Assembly: GCA_023525975.1 (NCBI GenBank)
Contig: CM042027.1
Coordinates: 11,179,001-11,243,000, forward strand
Source of the DNA: Smallanthus sonchifolius
Taxonomy: Eukaryota > Streptophyta > Magnoliopsida > Asterales > Asteraceae
Length of the DNA: 64,000 bases
Direction: 5' to 3'
Below are positions 35,126 to 46,922 of this stretch, piece after piece. The position numbers were made by a program, and so were the translations under genes. The notes under the pieces were generated by a model. It searched no databases. It was not told the DNA's origin and was given only the letters and a program-made list of their open reading frames with translations. Position 1 is the first letter of the stretch, and every line of letters starts with the position of its first letter.

Positions 35126-35393
35126 GCCTCTTTTAAACCTTTCACTAAAACATAGCTTTTCTCTTCAGTTTATAATATATAAAATATAATAAACACTTTA
35201 CACTAAGTATGCATACCACCCCTAAAGAAGGCAAAAAGGGGATTAGAACTCACCTGGTATCTAAGCTGCAACGGTCTACTGGATCTCACACAATCTGAAC
35301 AATCATAACAATTTGACACTTATCAGACTTAACTCGACGCTAAACGGTTTAACCACTCTAACATACTGACTTTACTTAATCAATCCTGATGCC

Positions 35394-35546
35394 TGCGCAC
35401 TTAGCAAGTGCGCAGACTCTGCTTCCTGCGCACTTAGCAAGTGCGCAGACTTCCCTTCCTGCGCACTTAGCAAGTGCGCGGGCTCCTCTTCCTGCGCACT
35501 TAGCAAGTGCGCAGGACCTGCTCTGTGCGCACTTAGCAAGTGCGCA
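35394..35546. repeat. Five perfect hairpins at exactly 33-bp spacing
   Basis: Perfect inverted repeats with arms TGCGCACTT and AAGTGCGCA and loop AGC start at 35394, 35427, 35460, 35493 and 35526 (only the outermost arm base varies: copy 3 ends CGCG). Spacers of 12 bases vary while the arms do not. Because 33 is divisible by 3, open frames appear on both strands; these are not genes. Confidence 0.93.
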
Positions 35547-36344
35547 CGACCTGTTCTTGGTGAAAAACCCTAACTTTCGCATTCGGGTCTGATCGCTTCA
35601 AGATCCCGAACCTGTTTGCATTCAAAACGTTCGTTTTCCATTAAGGAACTCAAATCTATGCTTATCTTTCAGTTTCATCCGTTCAAACATAATCTTTTCA
35701 CCCGAAACCCGAAAAACCCAAAAACGAACTAAAACTAAGATCTAGGAGAATCGGTTACCTGTAATCACTTCCTTTTCGTTGCTAAACACTCAAGAGGCTC
35801 TTGCTAATGATCCTTGAAGCTTTAATCCGAAAACCGGGACTTTCTCTCTCTAGACTCTCTCTAAAATCCGGAAATGAGGATGAAAATAGGGCTTTTGGGT
35901 TGTTCTTGAGGCCTATAAGGGCCCAAACCCTTCCCCTTTCGGCCCATTCACCCCGGCCCAAACCCGCTTCCTTTCTTTTTTTATTTAAGTTTTAATTCCT
36001 CGTGAATTCTCTCGTGCTCTAAAACTCGGGATGTTACAACTAATGAGTATACCAATAGCAAAACATCTTATGACAAAGATCCATGAAGATGATTTGATGT
36101 GAGTCACATCCAACATCATTCAAAATGAGTCCTGTGAAGTTCGGAGTCAACTCCTTGAGCCGAAGTTCAGAATAGTCTTAATTCAGAGTCGTTCCCACGA
36201 TTCTGATCGACTACGGATAATTAAGAATACAAGATTCATGGATTAAACGTATTAAAATCGAACACAGTTATAAGAATTCAGAATTGCATTTAAATCAGTA
36301 AACCAAAAGAATTCAAAGGTACAACTGATTAAATGTTCGCACAT

Positions 36345-39300
36345 TCAAAATACTAAATCAAAACATATCGCTAGCAAAACTAAGACCGATAGCATTCTGT
36401 GCTGATCATGCTTTTCCTGAGTCATCGGCTTAGTGAACGGGTCCGCTAGGTTTTGATATGTGTCTACTTTGCTTATCACGACGTCTCCACGTTCCATAAT
36501 TTCCCGTATATAGTGGAACTTCCTTTGAATGTGCTTGGCTTTGTGATGAGATCTGGGCTCTTTGGCTTAAGCTATAGCACCTGTGTTATCACAAAGTATC
36601 TCGATTGGTTGGCGAATACTCGGAACCACATCGAGGTCAGTAATGAATTTCTTCATCCAAGCTGCTTCCTTAGCAGCATCTGATGCAGCTATATACTCAG
36701 ATTCGGTGGTTGAATTTGCCACTACACTCTGCTTGGAGCTTTTCCATGAAACAGCTCCTCCATTAAGAGTGAAGATGAAACCCGACTGCGAGCGAGAGTC
36801 ATCTCGGTCAGTTTGAAAGCTAGCATCAGTGTAACACCGTACAGTGAGCTCCTCTTTCACTCCTCCAAATATTAAGAACATGTCTTTGGTCCTTCTTAAG
36901 TACCTCAGGATGTTCTTGACTGCAGTCCAATGGGCAATGTCAGGACTTTGCTGAAAATGACTGGTCATGCTTAAAGCATACGAGACGTCAGGTCTAGTGC
37001 ACAACATAGCATACATGATAGAACCAATCGCTGAGGCATATGGAATTGCTTCCATTTCCTTAAGTTCAATGTCCGTGGAAGGAGATTGCGATTTGTTCAA
37101 CACAGTGCCTTTAGTCATCGGAACACCTCCTTTCTTGGAGTTTTCCATCCTAAAGCGTGTCATCATTTTGTCTATGTAAGTACTTTGACTTAGCCCTAGA
37201 AGCCGCTTAGATCTATCCCTGTAGATCTTGATTCCTAGAATGTAAGCAGTTTCTCTAAGATCCTTCATTGCAAAACAAGATCCTAAACATTGTTTGACTT
37301 TGTCAAGCACAGGGATGTTGTTTCCAATGATCAGTATATCATCCACATACAAGATGAGAAATGATATAGTGCTCCCACTAGCCTTTCTGTAAACACAAGG
37401 CTCATCTTCATTCTTGACAAAACCAAATTCTTTGATTTTCTGATCAAAATGAAGATTCCAGCTTCGAGATGCCTGTTTAAGTCCATAAATGGACTTATTC
37501 AGTTTGCAGACCCTACTAGGATACTTTGGATCAACAAAACCGTCAGGCTGAACCATATAGACATCTTCAGAGAGATGTCCATTAAGAAAAGCGGTTTTGA
37601 CATCCATTTGCCATATCTCGTAATCATGGTACGCGGCTATGGCAAGCAGTATCCTGATCGATTTGATCATAGCAACGGGTGAGAAAGTTTCATCATAGTC
37701 AATACCTTGAGTTTGAGTGAAACCCTTTGCAACTAGCCGTGCTTTATAGGTTTGTACATTACCATGCATGTCGGTTTTTCTTTTGAAAATCCATTTGCTC
37801 CCTATTGCCCGAGAACCGGGGGGTAGTTCAATTAAGTCCCAGACCTGATTATCACGCATAGATTGCATCTCGGCGTTCATGGCTTCAAGCCATTTCTCGG
37901 ATTCAGGATCTGAGATAGCAGATTTGTAGTTTGTAGGTTCGTCATTTGACTCAGCTACTAACAGGACTTTAGAAGCTTCAAGATGCCATAGGTATCTATT
38001 AGGTTCTTTACGAGACCTGCTACTTCTGCGAACGCTTGTGTTTATGTCTGATTCATCAGCAACAACTTCTTGTTGATTAGACGCTCCGACTTCCTCAGCG
38101 GTTGTTTGTGTTTCTCGAATTTCTTCAAGATCCATAATATTATTTCCGGTTCCTCGATTTAGAAGATCTTCCTCGAGAAAGCGTCCTTTCCTTTTGATGG
38201 AAACAATGTTTGCATCAGGATGATAGAAATAATATCCGCTTTTGTTATAGTAACCGACGAAAACAACTTTTTCGCCTCTAGGATCGAGCTTGTCATCAGA
38301 ATCGCTGGTGACATATGCATCACATCCCCATACTCTAAGGTAAGATAAATTGGGTTTAGACCCGTGCCATATCTCATATGGGGTTTTGTCCACCTTTTTA
38401 GTCGGTGCCAGATTTACAAGGCGGGCGGCGGTCATAAGAGCATAACTCCAGAAGGAGTGAGGCAAGTTAGTTCTACACATCATCGATCGAACCATATTAA
38501 GTAGCGTTCGATTTCTCCTCTCGCTCACGCCATTAAGTTGGGGTGTGCCAGGAGGAGTGGGCAGAGAAATAATTCTGTGCTCCTTCAGATGATTAAGAAA
38601 TTCTAAGCTAAGATACTCGCCACCTCGATCTGATCGAAGTGTCTTGATAGATTTATCGAGTTGTTTCTCTACTTCGTTTTGAAACACTTTGAACTTTTCA
38701 AATGTTTCATGCTTATGTTTCATAAGATAGACATAAGCATATCGACTATAATCGTCAATAAATGAAACGAAGTATCTTTCATGATTTCTAGACATGGTTC
38801 TGAAAGGGCCACACACATCAGTGTGTATAAGGCCTAGCAGATCCTTGGCTTGTTCACCAACATGGGTGAAGGAGTCCTTTGTGAGTTTGTCAGCTAAACA
38901 AGACTCGTAATTATCAAATGAGTCATGTCTGGTAAGTTCAAGAATTCCCTCGGATTGGAGTCTTTTAATGCGTGCCTTGCTTATGTGGCCAAGTCGACAA
39001 TGCCATAGAAAAGTATCATTAATGCCAGATTTGATACGTTTAGAAAGATTATATATGTTATTGTCAGTTTGAACGTCAATCTCATAAATACCGTTCTGAG
39101 GTTTAGCCTCAAAATAAAAGATATCATTTAAGTAGGCAGAAATAGCAATACTATTAAAAACGTACTTAAATCCTTGTTCAAACAATAAAGAAACTGAAAT
39201 AATGTTTCTGGTTAAACCAGGTGCAAACAAACAATTGTTCAAAACAACCACAAGGCCAGAAGGACATGAGAGATGATATGTTCCAGTTGCAAGAACTGGT

Positions 39301-39895
39301 ACTCTTTTCCCATCACTAACGATGAGCTCCATGTCGCCTTGTTTCAGCTTCCTCCAACTTTTAGGCTCCTGCAAGACATTAATGATGTGGTATCCACATC
39401 CGGTATCAAATACCCATGTGTTACTAGAAACAGTAAAAATTTCAATAACATAAATGAGAATACCTGAAGAGGTGCCCTCACCACTGGCCCTCTGCAGCTT
39501 CAGCTTGGCTAGATATTCAGGACAGTTACGTTTCCAGTGCCCCATTTTGTTGCATTCAAAGCATTGGCGCTCCTCAGGAGGGGGTGCTTTTGAAGCTTTC
39601 TTGTTATTGTTGGTGGCAGGCTTGGCAGCAACATTAACCTTCTTCTTGCCTTTGCTATTAAAACCTCTTTTCTTGGGGTTAGGCTTTTTAACACCAGCAG
39701 ATCTGACCATCAGAACTTGATTTTTCTTTCCATGGATATTCATCTCGGCCGTTTTGAGCATACCATGTAGCTCGGCCACTGTCTTCTCCAAGCCATTCAT
39801 GTTGAAATTCATTACGAATTGAGCATAGGAGCTTGGGAGAGAGTTTAAGATGAAATCAGTAGCCATGTCATCCTTCATGGGATATCCAAGTTTGT
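36345..39895 (-). pseudogene. Copia pol (protease, integrase, RT, RNase H), one nonsense codon
   Basis: The long open part is 36567-39899. Domains in order from the right: end of Gag with a CCHC knuckle (CFECNKMGHWKRNC), protease (WVFDTGCGYH), integrase zinc region (HCRLGH ... ESCLADK), integrase core with DDE acids (HTDVCGPF, FIDDYSRY, GVSERRNRTLL), reverse transcriptase (WKFKRK-type block, MDVKTAFLNG, YVDDILI) and RNase H (ESEYIAASDAAKEAAW). The usual CxxC of the integrase zinc finger has only its second Cys (YESC). The frame stops at TAA 36567-36569 where it continues for about 70 more codons to 36345, so RNase H is cut near its end. The domain order and YVDD are typical of copia. Confidence 0.9.
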
Positions 39896-40276
39896 TCATC
39901 TGGTCGATGTAGACATGGTTTCATAGCGTTCTTGTCGGGCTTGTTTCAGGAACATGCCCTTAAGTTGCTCAATCATGTCAAAGGCATCCAGGTCCTCCAT
40001 GCTCTTTTGGAGCTCACGGGACATGCAGGCTAGCATAAGGCAGGACACCTCAGTGGCATCATCTATTTGTTTTTCCCAAGCCTTACGAGCGGCAGCCGTG
40101 TTACCATCGGGTGCCTCAAGGACTGGTGCATCGAGAACATAGAGCTTCTTGGCCATCTTAAGAACTATTCTCAGATTGCACTGCCACGAGAGAAAGTTGG
40201 TGTTATCCAGCTTTTCATTCTCAAGGATAGACTTGAGAGCGAAGGAGTTATTAGTATTATTATTTTCAGTAGACAT
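39896..40276 (-). pseudogene. Copia gag N-terminal part, frame broken
   Basis: Begins MSTENNNTNNSFALKSILE and continues through the conserved Gag stretch (NFLSWQCNLRIVLKMAKKLY, EVSCLMLACMSRELQKSMED). Near 39910 the frame ends in a short out-of-frame tail, while the downstream Gag sequence (YIDQMNKLGYP) resumes in another frame. Compared with what the family normally has between these points, about 20 residues appear to be missing, so an internal deletion with a frameshift is the likely cause (inference). Confidence 0.85.
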
Positions 40277-41708
40277 CTGTTAAGATAAGAAAAGAAAATA
40301 AATTAGTATAAAGAAAGTGAAAAATCCTTATTAATTTAAGACCCAATTACAGAAATTAGAATAAAGAGTGAGAATCTAGCTAAATCAGTCACTAACGATA
40401 GTTGTGGCATACAACATTAGTAAGTGGGTAACTAGACTGACAATTAGTGTCAATTGTGGAAAGATGCACAACTCTCATGTATGAGGCCGCTAAGACAAGA
40501 CATGTCTATGCATTGATACGTTTAGCCTCATCTATGCCCACTTTTAATCTCTTGATAGCTGGGGCATGTAACAAGAGAGAAAAGTAATAGTCGTCCTAAA
40601 ACAGGTACTTGCGGAAGGGCCGGATGTGTCAACGAAACCCTTGTGCCTTGGAAGGATAAACTACGCATCCAGTGCGGTGCTGTGGCTCCAAACACCGATG
40701 TTTCGTTTTATGCTCCAAGTGTTCCTTATAATAGGATGGCATAGACCATTGGTTTTAAATATGGGTTCTAATTTTAGTGTTTACCGAATAGGGTCAAACA
40801 CAACGAATGATTAAATCATACGTGTGTTGTAAAAGCCAGTTTTACTATTTAAAATCATGACAAATTTGATGAACCCTTTCATCTCTCAGGACACTTAATT
40901 TTAAATAACCTATTAAAACTAAGTTTGCCGCGACTTGAATAACCAGTTAAAGTTAATAGTTGAAAACTATTAAGTTATAAGTTTTGAAATTAAATTTAGT
41001 TTAAATTGCAAAACTTTAGCGGTTATTTATTTTATAAAAACAAACCAGTTGTTATTTTTATAAAATTCTACAAGTTGTAAAATTAGAACTTGTGGTGACA
41101 GATTGTGACATTTTAAAACTCCTTTTAAAACGTTTGGTGTTTGGTTGGTTTATAATAAATTTAAGTTATAAAAAAATAAAATTAAAAGCAACCATAAAGC
41201 AAATAAATATGTAAATCTTTTAGGGCCAAGTTTGTTTGATCTTGCTAGAGCCAGTTAGCAAGACCAAACGGGTCACGGGGTCCACAAAATTAAAACAACC
41301 ACAAGGATGGATTTCCGTGCATCTAGTCGTCTTGGATAACTCCCACTGACTCCATGATTCCTGTTGCGTCTTCAGATTTGTCTTCGGGTTTTTATTACAT
41401 TACATAAAATAAAAAAGCCTATTCTATTACAAATTTGAGCTATCAAAAGTGGTACATAACCATAAAACCAAAAACTGAAGAATAAACACAAACAACTCAA
41501 TCACATGGGTCGGGCCAGATTTACATATTCAACACAATCACATGGGCAATAAATTTGGTCAAATAAAAATAAAAAAAACGACCAAATTAATAAATAAAAA
41601 AATTGCCCCAAAAAAACAGATCAGATCAGAAACTTCAAGATAGTTAAAGTTTGTGATTAATCTAACCGGTGAAACCAGACCGGTTCCGATTTGCGTGTTA
41701 TAACCCAG
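40277..41708. other. Copia 5' untranslated region between gag and PBS
   Basis: About 1.4 kb between the gag start and the primer-binding site, with no supportable gene. Such long leaders occur in copia elements. Confidence 0.6.
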
Positions 41709-41720
41709 GCTCTGATACCA
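41709..41720 (-). other. Copia primer-binding site
   Basis: Plus strand GCTCTGATACCA; the minus strand reads TGGTATCAGAGC, complementary to the 3' end of initiator tRNA-Met. It lies directly next to the right LTR, which fixes the element's orientation. Confidence 0.92.
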
Positions 41721-41721
41721 C

Positions 41722-42156
41722 TGTTGGGATTCAGTGGTGATCAGTTTGACTTTTGTAAAAATGGTTTTGACAGAGAAATTAATTAATTCAATTAATAAAT
41801 ACGCAGCGGAAAATAAAATCAAAACCATTTAACAGCACTGACAAACCGAACAGGATCTGGTTATGAACACGCAAACACAACAGAAAAACAATTAATCTAC
41901 TGATAAGATTAATTATACCTTAGTGGTTAATGATTAACCGGTTGAGACACCTAAGTACAACGAGCCGATGCTAGATCACGAACCAAAACGCGAGAGACAG
42001 AAAACACCGAGGCTGGCCGGAAACAAGCAAGCAGCGGCTGGTTTGATGGCCGGAAGTCACGAGGCAAAAACCCTTTCAATTTTTTGTTTTTGTCGACAGC
42101 AACACAAGAAGTCAACAAAGGCTTGGGGCTGCTATCTCTTCCAATTCACCATTAGA

Positions 42157-42211
<55 letters not shown>

Positions 42212-42524
42212 TACTCTAATCCTTTTAACCTAATAAAGACCATACCAGGCCTAAACCCAATAGTTAATATTAAAGTCCAAAAACCATTTAATTTGTTTTA
42301 ATAAAAGATTAAAACAAATAAATATAAATTATTATTTATAAACATGTATAAATAATAAATCCCGTGTAACGAATATATATAAAATATATCGTCTCGCTAA
42401 TAGTTCGTAATTACCAGTTAAGCGAGTTAAGTGGATTTAAATGTCCGTTGCCCTAGGTGTAACTCTTACGGGTCATAGCTCGGTCAGCCGCGTTGTCCAT
42501 CAGGTCGGTCCATAAAATCCAACA
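41722..42524 (-). repeat. Copia LTR, right (5' LTR in element orientation)
   Basis: 803 bp, near-identical to 32290-33084. Differences seen include GTAAAAATGG for ATAAAAACGG, a missing TCTAA after AATTAATTCA, and a longer (AT)n at 42163-42206. Confidence 0.95.
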
Positions 42525-42950
42525 GTAATAATGTGTTATTATAAAACTCATCTTTTATGAGTTTTCTCTGGATCTTGAAGTAAAACTTTTCTAGTTTGAT
42601 GAAAACATTATTTTCTCTGCTTTAACAATAGTGGATTTTACTGATGATTGATCGTGATTTTATGAAAAACACATTAAATCCACAAGAATCGAACATGGTT
42701 TCAATTGGTTGGACCAAAGAAAACCTCCAAGCTTCTATAAAGTACAACTACGCGTTTGATCTTAGTTATTCATAGTATGAGAAAAAAAAGTAGAGATCTA
42801 AACAAGCAACAAACATTGGACCGTATTGCATTATATGGTTCGTATGTGGACATGAATGACCGATGTCAGGTGCGAAAACTTTTGTCGTTTGAATAATGGG
42901 AATGCATGCCGTATGGTACAAGACGAGCCGTATTAGTTTTGCTTGATTCG

Positions 42951-43255
42951 TTTTAGTCACTAGAACATTTTTTTGTCTCATTACAGTCACTCAAATTTCA
43001 TATGTTGCTCCAATTTTACATAATTATTAAGCTAACATGTTCCTTTTCTTTGGATTTCAAAATATGGATATGGTGAAAACGTTAGTTTACTCTTTTGTAT
43101 TTTATTTTCACCATATGCATATAATAAAATCTAAAAAAAGTAACATGCAACATGGTAATTGCGTAAAAATGGAAAAAGATGTGAAACTTTAACGTTTAAA
43201 TTGAGAAAAAAAAATTGAGTGACTAAAATAGAAAAATGAAAAACTTGGTTACTGT
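42951..43255. mobile_element. Candidate MITE with ~45-bp imperfect TIRs
   Basis: The left end TTTTAGTCACTAGAAC..CATTACAGTCACTCAA is the approximate inverse of the right end TTGAGTGACTAAAATAG..CTTGGTTACTG. No convincing target duplication. Non-coding. Confidence 0.5.
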
Positions 43256-43547
43256 TGTATAAACCTGTTTTTATTATCATCTAAAATCTTTGATTATTTT
43301 CATAGTTTTTTTTATTTTTATACAAGAATGATGTGATTATTCTGATTATGCTATATAGAAGATTTTTGTTACATAAAATAATTGTTCTTTCACAATTTAA
43401 ACAAACATGTTTTATTCACCATGTGATCTAGGTTTATGGTTGCTCTCTATTATTAAAACATTTCATTTAGCACAAAATGTAAACAACAATAGTTCATCCA
43501 CTGTTACGTGTATATAGACATTTATATTCATATAGAACTTGATGAGA

Positions 43548-43982
43548 TCTATATAATAAATGAAAATCATCAAGGACACGTGTCACTCTCTGGTTACTCC
43601 TCACATTTATTTTTTCGCATCTCTCTCATATTAAATACTAATTTTTTCTGTTTTCTCTCCTATTAAATAATAATATCAAATAATAATCTTTATAATAATA
43701 AATAAAATTATATGGACACGTGTCACTTTCTGGTTCATTTGTATCAATTTTTTTTCCGTCTCTCTCTCTCATATTGAATGATATTAAATGCATTTTTTTT
43801 AGACTTTTAATATAAATCTAACTACGGATACTTATTATTTAATCATAAATCGTTCAACTGATGTAATATGCCGGTTTATTCAACCCGTGTATTGCACGGG
43901 TTTTAAAAATATAAAATTTTTATTACTAAGTATATAAAATTTTATTTATTCAGCCCGTGTAATACACGAGATTTTAACCTAA
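43548..43982 (+). mobile_element. Non-autonomous Helitron with a second Helitron 5' end inside
   Basis: Starts A|TCTATATAATAAATGAAAAT and ends CCCGTGTAATACACGAG (hairpin), ATTTTAACCTAA, then T, so it has a TC...CTAA structure. A second 5' end (TCTTTATAATAATAAATAAA) at 43688 and a second hairpin (CCCGTGTATTGCACGGG) near 43888 show nesting. Both carry GGACACGTGTCACT just inside the 5' end. Confidence 0.7.
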
Positions 43983-45698
43983 TAATAAATAAATAATATG
44001 TGGCATAGGAGTTGCCAATAAAAGGTATATATCTATCATAAACGAGTTGAAGATTTGACTTTATGTGTTACGGATAGGTTTAGCGATTTAATTCTTTTAA
44101 GAAACTATAAAATTGATGTCTCAAAAGTAGAAAACTATACTAAAATATACATGATTGTTAACATATTAAAGCTCAATTTGTATGGATAAATTCACCAAAA
44201 TAAATAAAAATATAGCTAACATTTAATCGGAGTATATTGTATGTGTAACATTTTTAAGTTAACTTCATAATATAAAATCATAATTCGCCACAAGACACCT
44301 TACTTTGTTGGACTTAGTTTGTGACATGTTGTGGGCGGGAAAATGGACAAAAGGTGATAAAAAAAACTAGTCGACCATTGATTAACATGATCATTAATAT
44401 GTGAATGTAGTATGATTGTACTCTTGTTTTTTATGTTAATTGGAAAACCGATGTGTTTATGACTTCTCGATGTTGATACTCCACTTTTGAGATAATCTAT
44501 AGTGTAGTAGATATTTCGTTTGTGCGGTCTCGTATTGAATTATTGACGGTTTCTGATGGTATCGTTTACTTTAGAGATACACTAAAATGTAGTAAATGTC
44601 TCGTGCAATTTGATACGACTCATGTTGGAATATTATTGATTTCATGATGGTGTGATTCCACTTTATGAATATATAAGTAGAACGAATTACGACCACGTAA
44701 TTTATCAATCATTCAATTGAATTTGCAACTTTTATAATTGATTGGTTAAACCTTGAAACCGGAAGTGATTGTTATTTCTTATCTTCAGAATTGAATTATG
44801 TTTTTTTAAGGATAACATCTAAATATTATAAGATAAATGGGTTTACTCGGGACGTCACCTAGAACATCCAGGGCAGTCCATCCTATGAGAAATCCTTTGA
44901 CCTGACCACATACCCTCTTTTTTGCTGTTGCGTGGATTCTAACCGGCTACCCATCATTTAATTGCAGAGTTTTAATCTCATCAACCACCAATTCACCCAA
45001 AACACATGGATTGTATTTGAGAACGGGCATTTTTCTATCTCGATATTACTTGTGAACGGACGATATGAAGTTAGATTATTGTAAAAAAGTACAATTTAAG
45101 ATACGTATATTTAATATATTGGATAGTTACTAAAATGTTCTTTTTTTATTATTATAAAATAGATTAAATGGCACTCCAATTGAACAGTGTTACTGCCTTT
45201 TGATTTGTTTTCGTTTTTTTTTCATTTTCATTTTTTATATTATATATAATATACGCTTTTAACCTGTTTATTTTTCTAATAATTTCGTTTTTCTTTAATA
45301 ACTTTTGCTTGGTAACTTTTTTCAAAAAACGAAGTGTGTGGCTGCTTTTAGTTTTTTATGTCAACGTTCCGATCAAAAAAAAAATTAAACTGAATTGTAT
45401 TCAGAAACGAGTTTTTTTTGTACCGTAGCCTATATAGAGTGTCGTTGCCATTGTGGTACTGTGACAAACCAAGCCTATTATGCGCGAACACCATCATCGC
45501 CGGTATTGCTAATATCGGAACCGGTCTCGGTATTCGCCTTTATGGTTTTAGAATACCCGAAGCGATAACGACGAAGCTCCTGCCGCATGGCGTGGCCGAA
45601 AAACAACGAGGCTCCCGCGACGAAACGCGTGGATAAGAAACTATTAAAAAGTATGAGAGACTACTTTTTGTATTATAGTGTCAAATTCCATATATAAA
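43983..45698. other. Intergenic; a GC-richer island at 45420-45635
   Basis: Mostly AT-rich DNA. At 44840-45005 a piece (GGACGTCACCTAGAACATCC) looks like a dispersed repeat with a tRNA-like GGTTAGAATCC on the minus strand, possibly a SINE remnant. At 45420-45635 an island rich in CG and ACG dinucleotides interrupts the AT-rich context; its 72-codon frame resembles nothing known. Confidence 0.4.
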
Positions 45699-46118
45699 TC
45701 TATACTATATAATAAATAAAGGTTTTTCATACCACGTGTTGTCTCCACATTCATTCTCATCATTTTTTTGCCGTCTCTCTCTTATTAAATGCATCTCCAT
45801 CTTTTAACAATAATATATATATTTAAATAAAATATTAATTATACTAATAAAACACATTTGTTTTAAATTATCCCTTATGAAACTTTGAAATCTATTTATG
45901 TAATTTTTATTTTCAATTAAATAATATCAACTTACATTAAATAGTACTTAATTTATTTTCAAAACTCAATTATATATTAGTTTTTACATATTTTGAGTTT
46001 TGTTTTCTATCCTTAGTATATGATACATTTTTACACCTGTAAAATATACACATAAAGATTTAAAAAAATTATGTATTGATATTTTTCACCCCGTGTGTAT
46101 ACACGGGATCTAAACTAG
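45699..46118 (+). mobile_element. Non-autonomous Helitron, textbook ends
   Basis: Starts A|TCTATACTATATAATAAATA and ends with hairpin arms CCCGTGT (46090-46096) and ACACGGG (46101-46107), then 11 bases ending CTAG and a T. A 420-bp element with no genes, and the clearest member of the Helitron family scattered through this window. Confidence 0.85.
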
Positions 46119-46387
46119 TGGCTTCTACATATATAAATAATTTGCTACGGATTTATGAGTATGATGAACAATAAAGTTGTATCCAATCAGGGGTTGTCAC
46201 GTGACAATCTTTTTCTTTATTTTGTATTTTTATTTTTAAGGTTTGTTTAAGTGTAAAATTGAACTAAATAGAAAGACTAACAAATGAATGGTGGTAGAGG
46301 CGCTCTGCTTCCCGAGAGACACGGGTTAGAGTATACCAGCTAGTTGCATTTAAAAACAAACTTAACTTACACAAATTGTAATACTTA

Positions 46388-46919
46388 GAATGGAGGGGGT
46401 GGTACCATTTGAATCCTTAACTACCCAAAGAATTAGTCAATTAAAACACGTAATGTCATCCCATGTTAATTTTATCATAAACTACCTTAAACACCAACCC
46501 CTCTTAACAATTTTTTATATAACATTTAAAAACACAATTTCATTTACTAAACTAGCCTTTTTTTAAATAAAATTTAAAATCATAATTTCATTAACTAAAT
46601 TAACCTTTTTTAAATAAAATTTAAACACAAATTAAAAAAATACATTAAAATTAAATTTAAAATTAACTAAAAAAAATAAAACATAAAAAAATTACATTTT
46701 AATAAAAATTATACATATCATATGTTAAAAATAAGTTTAAAATAAATAATAATAGTTATACTATTTTGACCAAAGTTAAAATTGAACTCCTTCACCTATT
46801 TCCTTCACGGGTTCACGAAGCCGTGAAGACTACCCACTGGACCTAACAAGTTGAATCCTTCACAGTTACATCAGTGTTACCGTCTACCCGTGACAACCCA
46901 AGCTTGACTCCCTCCACCC
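46388..46919. mobile_element. PIF/Harbinger-type MITE, TSD TTA
   Basis: Starts GAATGGAGGGGGTGGTACC and ends GACTCCCTCCACCC, inverse to each other with a few mismatches, flanked by TTA at 46385-46387 and 46920-46922. A 3-bp TTA/TAA duplication is the mark of PIF/Harbinger. The interior is AT-rich and non-coding. Confidence 0.75.
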
Positions 46920-46922
46920 TTA

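Larger units (their letters stand above)
33622..36038. mobile_element. Large solo LTR inserted in the copia element, TSD ACTAA
   Basis: 2417 bp from TGTGAGGCCCCGATCCCGGG to CTCGGGATGTTACA, flanked by ACTAA at 33617-33621 and 36039-36043, a perfect 5-bp duplication. Size and ends suggest a Ty3/gypsy-type LTR (inference). It is unusually rich in tandem arrays: 33963-34160, 34197-34470, 34700-35125 and the hairpin array at 35394-35546. No internal retroelement sequence remains. Confidence 0.9.
32290..42524 (-). mobile_element. Ty1/copia LTR retrotransposon, complete ends, TSD GTAAT
   Basis: Left LTR 32290-33084 and right LTR 41722-42524 both run TGTTGGGATTCAGTGGTG... to ...AAAATCCAACA, with GTAAT at 32285-32289 and 42525-42529. 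The element is transcribed leftward. The primer-binding site (TGGTATCAGAGC on the minus strand, initiator tRNA-Met type) abuts the right LTR at 41709-41720. The polypurine tract (CAAGTGGGAGAT) abuts the left LTR at 33085-33096. Gene order protease-integrase-RT-RNaseH in one frame defines copia. The two LTRs differ by scattered substitutions and by (AT)n length, so insertion is fairly recent. A later 2.4-kb solo LTR splits its 3' side. It is not autonomous: see the gag and pol entries. Confidence 0.95.

Noticed and set aside
35394..35546. Regularly spaced palindromes resembling a CRISPR array
   Set aside because: Spacers are only 12 bp, similar to one another, and the array lies inside a plant LTR. 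There are no cas genes.
35376..35592. Open frames on both strands with repeated PAHLASAQ / CALAKCAG
   Set aside because: Produced by the 33-bp hairpin repeat, whose length is divisible by 3. No start context or homology.
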